Positions 14,710-21,550 of a stretch of 21,550 bases of DNA are shown here, one piece after another. Both the position numbers and the translations under genes were made by a program. Position 1 is the first letter of the stretch. Each line of letters opens with the position of its first letter. The stretch comes from Pelotomaculum sp. (GTDB lineage Bacteria; Bacillota; Desulfotomaculia; Desulfotomaculales; Pelotomaculaceae): the NCBI GenBank assembly GCA_022839445.1, contig JALHFC010000012.1, forward strand, positions 1-21,550, written 5' to 3'. The notes below the pieces were generated by a model, which saw nothing but the letters and a program-made list of their open reading frames with translations, made no database searches and was not told the origin of the DNA.

Positions 14710-15648
14710 ATGATGAACAAGAAATATCTCTGTCTTTTCCTGGCCTTGATCATGATTTTGACCGCCGGGTGCGCCCAAAAAAAGGATGATAAAATGAAAA
14801 TAGGACTGCTACCTATTGTGGACTCTCTGCCGTTTTATGTGGCGGCGGAAAAAGGTTATTTCCAGTCGGAGGGAGTTAATGTTGAACTTGTTCGTTTCGA
14901 AAGCGCTATGGAAAGAGACAGCGCTGTTCAGGCCGGTCAAATTGAAGGAGCCCTGGGAGATATTCTGGCCGTGGCGGCCTTAAACAACAGCGGCACGCCA
15001 ACCCAAATGGTCTCGCTGGGACTTGGAGAAACCGGAAAAGAGGGGAGATTTGCCATTCTGTCTGCCCCGGAGTCGGGGATTACAAGCCCCGAACAGTTAA
15101 GGAATATACCTGTCGCTATATCAACTAACTCCATTATCGAGTATGTAACTGATAACCTTCTCGCGGAGTATGGTTTGAAGCCGGGGGAGATCAAGAAAGA
15201 AGCTATAGCGAAGATACCTGTGCGCTTTAACATGCTGCTGGAAAACAAGATTAAAGCTGCCTGCCTGCCGGATCCACTGGCGGCCATGGCCGAAAGCAAA
15301 GGCGCCGTGCTGGTTGTTGACGATACCGCGTCAAACCTGTCTCAGTCAGTGATCTTTTTCCATAAAGATTACCTGGAGCGAAACGGCGGGACGGTTACCA
15401 AGTTTCTCAAGGCTTACGCCAGAGCGGCTGAAGATATTAATGAAAACCCTGCTGATTACAGGTCTTTACTTGTAGAGAAGGCCGGTGTTCCCCGGGAAGC
15501 GCTGGACGTGTTCACTATGGATCACTATCCTGCCCCCCGGGCGCCCGAAAGAAAGCATGTTGAAAGTGTTGTGCAGTGGATGATGGATAAGGGACTGTTA
15601 AAAGTACAATTCAGTTACGAGAACCTGACCAGGACAGACCTCATTTAA
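14710..15648 (+). CDS. ABC importer substrate-binding lipoprotein (NMT1/SsuA-like)
   Basis: This is a lipid-anchored binding protein that would deliver a small solute to the membrane permease encoded two genes on. It has a positively charged start, a hydrophobic stretch, and a lipobox TAGC with C21 as the lipidation site. The mature part begins KIGLLPIVDSLPFYVAAEKG, then GYFQSEGVNVELV, and has PVAISTNSIIEYV in the middle. This is the periplasmic-binding fold of the nitrate/sulfonate/taurine/thiamine-precursor group. The start is the ATG pair at 14710/14713, preceded by AAAAGGAG. The genes for ATPase and permease follow at 11 bases and with overlap. The substrate cannot be told from sequence; no thiamine riboswitch or sulfonate-utilisation gene is nearby. 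Confidence 0.88.
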   Translation: MMNKKYLCLFLALIMILTAGCAQKKDDKMKIGLLPIVDSLPFYVAAEKGYFQSEGVNVELVRFESAMERDSAVQAGQIEGALGDILAVAALNNSGTPTQMVSLGLGETGKEGRFAILSAPESGITSPEQLRNIPVAISTNSIIEYVTDNLLAEYGLKPGEIKKEAIAKIPVRFNMLLENKIKAACLPDPLAAMAESKGAVLVVDDTASNLSQSVIFFHKDYLERNGGTVTKFLKAYARAAEDINENPADYRSLLVEKAGVPREALDVFTMDHYPAPRAPERKHVESVVQWMMDKGLLKVQFSYENLTRTDLI

Positions 15649-15659
15649 GGCAAATCAAT

Positions 15660-16421
15660 ATGGTTAAAGTTGACAACCTTGCAGTTAATTATATTAATAA
15701 AAATACCAGCTTCCTGGCCTTGAGCAAAGTCAGCTTTACCCTGGCAGCCGGGCAGACATGCGCCGTTGTCGGTCCGTCAGGATGTGGTAAAAGCACTCTT
15801 TTGTACGTACTGGCGGGTCTGATCAAACATACCGGGGGAGAAGTCACCATCAATGGAGAGCCGGTGCGTCCCAAGAGGCGAAAGACGGCCTTGATCCTTC
15901 AGGACCACGGCCTTTTGCCCTGGAAAACGGCGCTGCAAAACTCCTACCTCGGCCTGGAGATCAGAGGGGTAAAGCGTCAGGAAAGGCTGGCGGCGGTTGA
16001 AGAGGCTATGAAAGAGCTGGGGATATGGGAGTTAAGGGATCATTACCCGGCCCAACTGAGCGGCGGGCAGCGCCAACGTGTGGCCATTGCACGCTCAATA
16101 ACATTAAAACCTGACCTTTTCCTGCTGGACGAACCCTTTTCTGCTATTGATACCCTGACCAGGGAAGGTCTTCAGGAAACCCTGTTGGATTTTTGGAAAA
16201 AAAAGCAGGCGTCCATAATCCTGGTTACCCATAATATTGAAGAAGCTGTTTTTTTGGGCCAAAATATCTTAATTTTTTCCCATAGCCCGGGCCGGATCCT
16301 GCAAGCTATTGAAAACTGTGAAATGGGTGAACGTAATTACCGCGCCAACCCGCTTTTTTACCGGCGCTGCTCCCTGGTCCGGGAAATTATTGAGAGGGGG
16401 GCGCGCGTTGGCGCAGGATAG
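15660..16421 (+). CDS. ABC importer ATPase subunit (nitrate/sulfonate type)
   Basis: This is the energy-coupling subunit of the importer, at the inner face of the membrane. Its 253 residues carry all the ABC motifs: Walker A GPSGCGKST (38-46), Q-loop Q81 in ILQDHGLLPWKT, signature LSGGQRQR (133-140), Walker B LFLLDEP with D157/E158, a D-loop SAID, and the switch His in VTHN. LLPWKTALQN is typical of the SsuB/TauB/NrtD branch. The ribosome site is weak (AAGG), so translation is probably coupled to the upstream gene, 11 bases away. The 3' end overlaps the permease by 14 bases. Confidence 0.95.
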   Translation: MVKVDNLAVNYINKNTSFLALSKVSFTLAAGQTCAVVGPSGCGKSTLLYVLAGLIKHTGGEVTINGEPVRPKRRKTALILQDHGLLPWKTALQNSYLGLEIRGVKRQERLAAVEEAMKELGIWELRDHYPAQLSGGQRQRVAIARSITLKPDLFLLDEPFSAIDTLTREGLQETLLDFWKKKQASIILVTHNIEEAVFLGQNILIFSHSPGRILQAIENCEMGERNYRANPLFYRRCSLVREIIERGARVGAG

Positions 16422-17172
16422 GGCAAAACAAATGGTGGTGGACTATTTCCTGGCCATTTTAGCGCTCTTAGTGTTTTGGGAAATAGCTTCTCTTTTATTG
16501 AATAAACCTTATTTGCCGGGGCCTTATGAGTCCTTTTCGGTCTTCGCCCGCGAAATAGGCGAATTCCTGGGTGTCCACCTTCTAGTCAGCACCGTCAGGG
16601 TAGTTGTCAGCCTGGCGGCGGCGCTCGTTCCAGCAGTGGCGCTGGGTGTAGTTTTAGGCCGTGTGACAAGGCTTGACCGCTACGCTGCGCCGCTCATATA
16701 TTTGACTTACCCTATCCCTAAGATCATATTTCTACCCTTAATCGTAACACTTTTCGGCCTGGGGAACTTTTCTAAGATATTTTTAATATGGATCATAGTT
16801 TTTTTTCAGATACTTGTTACTACCAGGGATGCGGCGCGCCAGGTGAATAAAGACATGGTGGACTCGGTGCTTTCCTTGGGCGCCGGGGAATGGCAAATTT
16901 ATCGCTATGTTATCCTTCCCTCATGCCTGCCCAAGATTTTGACTTCGCTTAGGATCAGCCTGGGAACAGCCATCGCAGTCCTGTTTTTTTCAGAAACCGT
17001 GGCTAATGTGGGTAGCGTCGGCGGCATCGGCTATTATGTGATGGAGGCATGGGCGAAGTTGGAGTGGAATGCAATGTTTGCCGGAATTATTGCTATGGGT
17101 ATAATGGGCTTTGCCCTTTACCTGATTCTAGACTGGCTGGAGAAAATACTCTGCCCCTGGGAATTTTTATAG
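16408..17172 (+). CDS. ABC importer permease subunit
   Basis: This integral membrane protein has about six hydrophobic segments, for example DYFLAILALLVFWEIASLLL and KIFLIWIIVFFQILVTT, and the last near MFAGIIAMGIMGFALYLILD. The EAA-type loop that docks on the ATPase is LSLGAGEWQIYRYVILPSCL. This is the SsuC/TauC type. The TTG at 16408 is chosen because GAGAGGGGGG lies 7 bases upstream and it begins the first membrane segment. The frame is open further left, to 16309, but that part overlaps the ATPase gene and codes nothing membrane-like. It is about 254 residues long, normal for the family. Confidence 0.9.
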   Translation: MAQDRAKQMVVDYFLAILALLVFWEIASLLLNKPYLPGPYESFSVFAREIGEFLGVHLLVSTVRVVVSLAAALVPAVALGVVLGRVTRLDRYAAPLIYLTYPIPKIIFLPLIVTLFGLGNFSKIFLIWIIVFFQILVTTRDAARQVNKDMVDSVLSLGAGEWQIYRYVILPSCLPKILTSLRISLGTAIAVLFFSETVANVGSVGGIGYYVMEAWAKLEWNAMFAGIIAMGIMGFALYLILDWLEKILCPWEFL

Positions 17173-17223
17173 TATGAATTGATCATGATATCCGGGGTTT
17201 TATGAGAGACGAAGCAATATGAC

Positions 17224-17247
17224 GGATAGGGCTATTAAGCCTTGTCC
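17224..17247. repeat. Hairpin between the permease and dnaD-like genes
   Basis: The 10-base arms (17224-17233 with 17238-17247) pair fully when G-T pairs are allowed, with loop ATTA. No T-run follows on either side, so it is not a standard terminator. The 17173-17289 stretch otherwise holds only a 30-codon reading frame of uncertain value. Confidence 0.35.
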
Positions 17248-17289
17248 CGCAGGCATGGCGCTAAAGGAAAAAGGTGGACAAAATTACCG

Positions 17290-17332
17290 GCCTAACCTAA
17301 AATATAAATGAAGATTAATGGGGAGGTTAGGC
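17290..17332. promoter_or_regulatory. Inverted repeat overlapping the dnaD-like ribosome binding site
   Basis: A perfect 9-bp inverted repeat GCCTAACCT (17290-17298) and AGGTTAGGC (17324-17332) has a 25-base AT-rich loop. The right arm takes in the last three bases of the ribosome site GGGGAGG and lies directly before the ATG at 17336. Folding of the mRNA would hide part of the site. As DNA it could equally be a protein-binding site. Confidence 0.5.
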
Positions 17333-17335
17333 GCC

Positions 17336-18172
17336 ATGCCATTAAACCGTAGCGGTAGTGTTATCAAATGCGACCAAAATGTCAATATCACCGCTACCTT
17401 CGGTGCAGAATTACTGCTCAAAGGTATTACGTCTATACCCAACATCCTTTTAAAAGTTTACAGCCGGGTAGGTATTTCAGATTTTCAAATGATGCTTTTA
17501 ATTCACCTAATCAGGCTAAAGGTCGAAGAAAGAAAATTTTACCCGGCGCCTGAAATTATAGCGCAATACATGGAATCCGATCCCTATAAAATAAAAAATG
17601 AGCTGGCGGTTTTGCTGGAAAAAGAAATGATTGCTGTCAGCGATTATTATGACAGTGAGCGCAATGTTATTTTTAAGGGATATGACTTTGAGCCCCTCTT
17701 TCTAAAAGTTTCCGACATATGGGCCGGAATCAGGGCCGGCGAGATTGAAGAATCTGAAAAACTGTTAAAAAGCGTTGCCTTGGGACAACTTTCCACAAAT
17801 TACGATCTGCATCATGAAGCAGCCGGGCTCATATCGACTTTTGAAAAGGAATTTGGCAGGCTGTTTTCACCCTTTGAAGTCGAACAAATTGAGCAGTGGC
17901 ACAGTGATTTTGAAACAACACTTGTTATTGAAGCGCTTAAAAGAGCCGTATTAAGGGGTAAGCACAACTTAAAATATATTAACGGCATCCTGGCCGAGTG
18001 GAAAAAGAACAAACTGCTCACAATACAAGCAATCGAAGAATACGAGCAGGATTTCCTTAGACGGCGCGCCGGTCGCGGCAAACGCGCGTCAGATACAGGG
18101 TCGAACCCGGAAAAGACAGAGGGAAAGAATGTGTCAAAGAAAAAAGCGTTTCTAAAAACCCTCTATGTATAA
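17336..18172 (+). CDS. DnaD-family primosome/replication-initiation protein
   Basis: DnaD proteins help load the replicative helicase at origins and at restarted forks in low-GC Gram-positives. The 278-residue product has an N-terminal helical winged-helix-like part (FQMMLLIHLIRLKVEERKFY, then a helix and KNELAVLLEKEMI). The C-terminal DnaD domain runs about residues 165-245, with FEKEFGRLFSPFEVEQIEQW and the hallmark KYINGILAEWKKN. A basic tail ends the protein. The ATG at 17336 is used because GGGGAGG lies 9 bases upstream; the ATG at 17318 overlaps that site. The helicase-loader gene follows after 23 bases, supporting a shared role. Confidence 0.9.
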   Translation: MPLNRSGSVIKCDQNVNITATFGAELLLKGITSIPNILLKVYSRVGISDFQMMLLIHLIRLKVEERKFYPAPEIIAQYMESDPYKIKNELAVLLEKEMIAVSDYYDSERNVIFKGYDFEPLFLKVSDIWAGIRAGEIEESEKLLKSVALGQLSTNYDLHHEAAGLISTFEKEFGRLFSPFEVEQIEQWHSDFETTLVIEALKRAVLRGKHNLKYINGILAEWKKNKLLTIQAIEEYEQDFLRRRAGRGKRASDTGSNPEKTEGKNVSKKKAFLKTLYV

Positions 18173-18195
18173 ATAGTTTGTGAAAGGGAGCAAAA

Positions 18196-18969
18196 ATGAG
18201 CGTGATCTGCCAGATCTGCGGTGACCGGGGCATCGTGCTTAAAAACGAAATAGCTGTTCCATGCAGCTGCGTCAAACAAAAAAGAACAGATAAGATATAC
18301 AGGGATTCACGCCTTCCAAAAAAGCTATTGGGCTGCACCCTGGATAACTTTAATTTCAAGTACTATGCCAATAACTGTGTTGACTTGGAAAAAGGCATTA
18401 CATACTATGAGTTGGCCAGGCTGGCGTTTCAAGCCGCAAAAAATTTTATCGCGGATTTTCAAAAGGATCCCAATGCCGATGGTCTATTGTTCACCGGTCA
18501 GGTAGGAAGCGGCAAAACATTTTTAGCTTGCTGTATCGCTAACGCTTTGTTAAAAACAAGACAGGGGCTTCTGTTTGCTGTAGTGCCCGACTTGTTAGAC
18601 CAGATCCGTTTTACCTATGATCCGGGGAGGGGTCCGGATGAGCTTACCGAATCCGGTATCTTAGACACCGCCAGGCGGATCCCTCTGTTGATTTTAGACG
18701 ACCTTGGAGCGCATAATTACACGGAATGGACCAGGAACAGAATTTACTCGATTATTAATTATCGCTTGAACCACCGTTTACCTGTGATTGTTACGACCAA
18801 CATTGTGTTGGAGGACCTGGAGGAATATCTTGGAGAAAGGACAACTTCCCGCTTGCTGGAAATGTGCCGGCCATACCGTCTTCTGGTTGACCTGGATATC
18901 AGGGTCATCCGGCGCAAAGAAAGAGATTTGGGGAATCCAGCCTTCCCGGTGGGTCGCTCTCGTTCTTGA
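18196..18969 (+). CDS. Replicative helicase loader, DnaI/DnaC type
   Basis: This AAA+ ATPase is expected to load the DnaB-type helicase, working with the DnaD-like protein encoded just before it. The 257-residue product starts with a zinc-binding-like module C5-x2-C8 and C23-x-C25. The ATPase core has Walker A GQVGSGKT (101-108), Walker B LLILDDLG (164-171), sensor VTTN (199-202), and an arginine finger in ERTTSRLLEM (R215/R219). The start has GGGAG about 8 bases upstream. IstB-type transposon helpers share this fold, but the N-terminal cysteine module and the dnaD neighbour favour the replication role. Confidence 0.9.
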   Translation: MSVICQICGDRGIVLKNEIAVPCSCVKQKRTDKIYRDSRLPKKLLGCTLDNFNFKYYANNCVDLEKGITYYELARLAFQAAKNFIADFQKDPNADGLLFTGQVGSGKTFLACCIANALLKTRQGLLFAVVPDLLDQIRFTYDPGRGPDELTESGILDTARRIPLLILDDLGAHNYTEWTRNRIYSIINYRLNHRLPVIVTTNIVLEDLEEYLGERTTSRLLEMCRPYRLLVDLDIRVIRRKERDLGNPAFPVGRSRS

Positions 18970-18996
18970 ACGTAAATAAAAAGGCAACCGATTAAT

Positions 18997-19030
18997 AAAT
19001 ACTTGCTTTTCGCTAAGCAGGTATTTTTTT
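18997..19030 (+). terminator. Intrinsic terminator after the helicase-loader gene
   Basis: The arms AAATACTTGCTT (18997-19008) and AAGCAGGTATTT (19015-19026) form a 12-bp stem with one T-G pair and a 6-base loop, followed by a run of T to 19030. It ends the dnaD-like/loader transcript. Confidence 0.85.
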
Positions 19031-19130
19031 CTTTCAAAATGTTAATACTTATATGCGGTGGCTAAATATGTATGTATACAATGTTTTTTGCTGTACAGAA
19101 TATCCTTTGGAGTCGGGAAAGGAGGAGAAA

Positions 19131-19823
19131 ATGGATAAATTTGTTCCTACGATAAAATTAAAACTAACCGCGTTGGTTATAGCAACAGCAGTCGCCGGGT
19201 TCACTTTTGCAGCGTTGGGGGAATGCGCCGGTGGTCCGGATACTCAGTTTGCAAACTGCTCCGGTTCCGTAGCTATATATTACACAGTTAAGGAAGGTGA
19301 CACCTTATACGATATTGCTGGCCGATACCAGGTGTTGTTGCGTGAGCTGGTGAAAACCAATAATTTAAGCGGGAGTCTAATTCGTCCGGGAGATGTCCTG
19401 AAGGTGCCTGAAAATACTGTTGCCGACGGTAATATGTCCAGGGGGAATATCCCAAGGGAAGAATTGATGCTCCTTGCAAGGCTAATCCACGCGGAAGCCA
19501 GGGGTGAAAGTTTTGAAGGGCAGGTAGCGGTTGGCGCTGTAATCATGAACAGGTTGGCCAGTCCTTATTTTCCAAAAACCATCCCGGAAGTTGTTTTCCA
19601 AAAAAGCTATAGGGTCTACCAATTCTCACCGGTCGGTGACGGCTCTATCAACTTAGAGCCCGACGAAGAGGCATTTGAGGCGGCTAAACAAGCGCTTTCC
19701 GGGAAAGACCCCACTGACGGGGCCTTGTTCTTTTACAACCCCGATATCAGCAAAGACCAGTGGATTCGAACGTTGCCCGTGGTGACACGAATCGGCAATC
19801 ACGTTTTCGCTACAAGTTCATAA
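19131..19823 (+). CDS. LysM-SleB cell-wall hydrolase (spore germination type)
   Basis: SleB-type enzymes cut peptidoglycan, chiefly the spore cortex during germination. The product is 230 residues. It has a signal peptide of about 33 residues (LKLTALVIATAVAGFTFAAL core) and a LysM domain, YYTVKEGDTLYDIAGRYQVL to RPGDVLKVP (about 50-93). The Hydrolase_2/SleB domain starts near 111, with E122 in RLIHAEARGE as the predicted catalytic acid. AVGAVIMNRL and YQFSPVGDGSI follow. The ATG at 19131 has AAAGGAGGAG a few bases upstream; the longer frame from 19053 lacks a ribosome site. A bidirectional hairpin follows. CwlJ-type relatives are possible, since the domain is shared. Confidence 0.92.
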   Translation: MDKFVPTIKLKLTALVIATAVAGFTFAALGECAGGPDTQFANCSGSVAIYYTVKEGDTLYDIAGRYQVLLRELVKTNNLSGSLIRPGDVLKVPENTVADGNMSRGNIPREELMLLARLIHAEARGESFEGQVAVGAVIMNRLASPYFPKTIPEVVFQKSYRVYQFSPVGDGSINLEPDEEAFEAAKQALSGKDPTDGALFFYNPDISKDQWIRTLPVVTRIGNHVFATSS

Positions 19824-19830
19824 AATAGTC

Positions 19831-19855
19831 GAGGCGACCATTAAATGGTCGCCTC
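19831..19855. terminator. Bidirectional hairpin between convergent genes
   Basis: A 10-bp perfect stem GAGGCGACCA/TGGTCGCCTC (19831-19840 with 19846-19855) has a 5-base loop. It lies between the SleB gene and the leftward P-loop/Asp23 gene, whose stop codon (19841-19843) falls in its loop. The T-runs are short on both sides. Confidence 0.6.
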
Positions 19856-20686
19856 TGTCGTTGTTTGCTCAAAACTTATACCTTTTATCTGTACATTTAC
19901 TTCTCTAACCTGAAGCCCGGTCATATCTTCCACTGCTTTTTTAACGCTTCGCTGGATGTCGACGGCTACTTCCTGCAACTGGAAGCCAAATATAACTATT
20001 GGAGCGACATCAATAACCACGATACTTTCCTGCTCCTCTGTGGCGTTTACTTTCCCGGCGTGACTAACCCCCCTTACCTTAGAAGCCGCATGTGCCGCAA
20101 TGGCGATCAAAGCGTTGTTGGATATGGAAAGTTTGCCGTGAAAAGTAAACGTAGGGCGAATTATCGATTGCTCCAGCCAGCTTTTTTTACCCGGAACACC
20201 TTTTTTGCGTAAAAATACTTGCAGCGGATCGACCAGGGTACCGGGAAAGCTTTTTTTAACTTCTAGCGTGGGCGCAGGTATGACGTGCTTGCTGAACTGG
20301 GCTCGGTGAAACTTTGCCTTCCTGATCTCCTTTTCGGTTGCGACATCCTCGATATTCAGAAACCTTGACGGGGCGGGGAGTTCCAGGCGCCAAGCGATGC
20401 GCTCGGTCATTTCTTTAGAAGTGCCTAGAATCAGTATTTTTTCAGGCGCTATGTTTGAAATGGCCTCTTTTATCTCTTGGACTTGCTTTTCATCCACAAA
20501 CAGCGCAGATTTAATCGCGCCAATCCTGGTTGGTTGACGTTTGGCCGAAGTCCCGGCCACAATACGGTTTCCCTGTATTAATAAACCATCGTCGATAATA
20601 GCCTGCGCATCAACCTGGTGTGCAACTACAGTGGCCCGGTGGCTTTTCCCGGTGCCGCTCGGACCAATTAAAGCAAATACTTCCAA
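19841..20686 (-). CDS. P-loop ATPase fused to an Asp23/Gls24-like domain
   Basis: The 281-residue product joins two parts. The N-terminal part has Walker A GPSGTGKS (8-15), followed by AIIDDGLLIQG and a segment EKILILGTSKEMTERI, like a small nucleotide-binding domain. The C-terminal part (about 190-275) has ISNNALIAIAAHAASKVRGV, ESIVVIDVAPIVIFGF, VAVDIQRSVKKAVEDMTG and VREVNVQIKGI. That is the pattern of Asp23/Gls24 (DUF322) proteins, which bind near the membrane and respond to envelope stress. The start is a TTG at 20686 with a modest TAGGTG site; no better start is near. I know of related two-part proteins only loosely, so the role is open: perhaps envelope or sporulation linked, given the SleB neighbour. 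Confidence 0.75.
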   Translation of the reverse strand: MEVFALIGPSGTGKSHRATVVAHQVDAQAIIDDGLLIQGNRIVAGTSAKRQPTRIGAIKSALFVDEKQVQEIKEAISNIAPEKILILGTSKEMTERIAWRLELPAPSRFLNIEDVATEKEIRKAKFHRAQFSKHVIPAPTLEVKKSFPGTLVDPLQVFLRKKGVPGKKSWLEQSIIRPTFTFHGKLSISNNALIAIAAHAASKVRGVSHAGKVNATEEQESIVVIDVAPIVIFGFQLQEVAVDIQRSVKKAVEDMTGLQVREVNVQIKGISFEQTTTEATI

Positions 20687-20965
20687 GTGACGACACCTAC
20701 TTTAATTTAGCAAAGTTGCCTTTTCCATCATAGCATATTCGAAGCCCGCGTAAAAGAGACAAGGGGACAGGTGTTGTGTCCCACCACATTTTACCATAAT
20801 GAACCGAACTAAGCCAGGGGTAAAAACTGTTTTAATGTATCTTAAACGGGTTTCATGCGGTTCGAGTTTATGAAAAGTCACAAAAAAGCGGCGGCATCTT
20901 TCGAGCCTGGGTACTGATGCCCCGCAATTTTTTACCATCCTGCTTTAGATGTGATTTTAAAAGTT
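20687..20965. other. Intergenic region with a short hairpin remnant
   Basis: No convincing gene is seen here. A leftward 78-codon frame (20702-20938) lacks a ribosome site and looks like chance. GGGACA-N7-TGTCCC (20764-20782), preceded by AAGG, resembles the short GGGGACA/TGTCCC hairpins that sit beside REP-type or IS200-type elements in related bacteria (from memory). No transposase is present. Confidence 0.35.
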
Positions 20966-21160
20966 TTATACTAATTTTTTACGGCGGAAATATATATACG
21001 TTACTATAGCTAGGGGAAACATAAAACCCATAAACAGCGCCCATGCCAACGATTCGGAAAGGGGCCGGCCCCGCTTGCGGGTATCAATAAAAACCCAGGT
21101 AGCCGATACAACAAAGAGGGACAGTATGAACCAGTTGATGATCAGTTGAAAAGTGGTCAA
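20966..21160 (-). CDS. Small membrane protein with two predicted membrane segments
   Basis: The product is 64 residues, with hydrophobic segments at about 5-25 (FQLIINWFILSLFVVSATWV) and about 40-58 (WALFMGFMFPLAIVTYIYF). They are joined by a charged loop FIDTRKRGRPLSES and followed by a basic end RRKK. The arrangement fits an inner-membrane hairpin protein; I do not recognise a named function. The start is a TTG at 21160 with GGCGGGTG about 7 bases upstream. The region to its right (21181-21426) holds no convincing gene, only an ACACCC/GGGTGT hairpin near 21289-21311. Confidence 0.6.
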   Translation of the reverse strand: MTTFQLIINWFILSLFVVSATWVFIDTRKRGRPLSESLAWALFMGFMFPLAIVTYIYFRRKKLV

Positions 21161-21426
21161 ACTTTCACCCGCCTTTAACGGTATTTTTTGACTTTAGCCG
21201 GTACGCCACGTCCAAGCAGCAGTTAAAATGGTAAATAAACGGGTACAAAACAAACCAAGTAAATGATAAACCCATTTCATCATTTTTAACACCCGTAAAT
21301 CTTATGGGTGTATGCTATTTATTCGACACTGTTTTAAAGAAAACCTTTAAACCTCATTATGTTTTTACACTTGACTTTTTAAACGGACTATGTAAAAATA
21401 AGTTTTGTTAATCGATTAGGTTTTAA

Positions 21427-21503
21427 CGGGGCATAGCTCAGTTTGGTAGAGCGCACGGTTCGGGACCGTGAGGTCGCACGTTCAAGTCGTGTTGCCCCGA
21501 CCA
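21427..21503 (+). tRNA. tRNA-Pro (anticodon CGG)
   Basis: The 77-nt cloverleaf has acceptor CGGGGCA paired with TGCCCCG (C1-G72 as usual for tRNA-Pro), anticodon loop TTCGGGA (anticodon CGG) between CACGG/CCGTG, T loop TTCAAGT and encoded CCA. Beginning one base earlier than the run of G is required for the 7-bp acceptor stem. It is a single gene with its own terminator. Confidence 0.96.
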
Positions 21504-21508
21504 GCGAG

Positions 21509-21550
21509 AACCTGCATGTCCTTGAATATTTCAGGGTAGCAGGTTTTTTT
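21509..21550 (+). terminator. Intrinsic terminator of tRNA-Pro(CGG)
   Basis: The outer stem AACCTGC/GCAGGTT (21509-21515 with 21539-21545) has a weaker inner pairing (TCCTTGAA with TTTCAGGG). It is followed by T residues to the end of the window. Confidence 0.8.

Noticed and set aside
17219..17311. 30-codon frame (MTDRAIKPCPAGMALKEKGG...) upstream of the dnaD-like gene
   Set aside because: Weak ribosome site, overlaps hairpins, no recognisable feature; too short to support without expression data.
17173..17335. Possible riboswitch (cyclic-di-GMP or cobalamin type) before the dnaD-like gene
   Set aside because: Hairpins are present, but the conserved core sequences of those classes are not seen.
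21194..21283. 29-codon hydrophobic leftward frame (MMKWVYHLLGLFCTRLF...)
   Set aside because: No good ribosome site; the length is within chance for an AT-rich gap.

Overview
The window looks like the chromosome of an anaerobic, endospore-forming, Gram-positive bacterium with a Wood-Ljungdahl (acetyl-CoA) pathway, most like the Desulfotomaculum/Pelotomaculum branch of the Peptococcaceae. This rests on the acsC/acsV/acsD/acsE genes beside metV/metF, a SleB-type germination hydrolase, a DnaD-family primosome protein with a DnaI-like loader, and purine-rich Shine-Dalgarno sites throughout. The genus is inference.

Region 1 (1-4570) is a mobile or defence segment. It holds the 3' part of hsdS and a complete hsdR of a type I restriction-modification system; hsdM is presumably upstream. 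Directly after hsdR are the last 40 or so codons of a tyrosine recombinase, a leftward terminator, and a 56-nt 3' half of a tRNA-Leu gene broken at the anticodon loop. Together these look like the scar of a tRNA-targeted integrative element.

Region 2 (4570-6530) holds small and decayed genes: a zinc-ribbon gene with an in-frame TGA and no normal start codon, two small leftward hypothetical genes, and a leftward tRNA operon (Pro-UGG, Glu-UUC, Lys-CUU) with a near-consensus promoter. Upstream of that promoter are two hairpins, the first followed by a T-run, which may be an unannotated small RNA.

Region 3 (6529-13386) is the metabolic core: acsC, acsV, acsD, acsE, metV, metF, all rightward. MetVF makes methyl-tetrahydrofolate, or runs in reverse. 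AcsE moves the methyl group to the cobalt of the corrinoid iron-sulfur protein AcsCD, and AcsV reactivates the corrinoid when it is oxidised. The CODH/ACS catalytic subunits and the electron-transfer partners of MetVF (Hdr, Mvh, Rnf-like) are not in the window.

Region 4 (13400-17172) has a leftward NAD-type gap gene that converges on metF with 13 bp between them. A rightward three-gene ABC importer of the nitrate/sulfonate/NMT1 type follows, with a candidate promoter and an operator-like dyad at its predicted start site.

Region 5 (17173-21550) has a DnaD-like protein with an inverted repeat at its ribosome binding site, a DnaI/DnaC-type helicase loader, a LysM-SleB hydrolase, a leftward fusion of a P-loop domain to an Asp23/Gls24-like domain, a small leftward membrane protein, and tRNA-Pro(CGG) with its terminator. 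No CRISPR array, intact insertion sequence or rRNA was seen.
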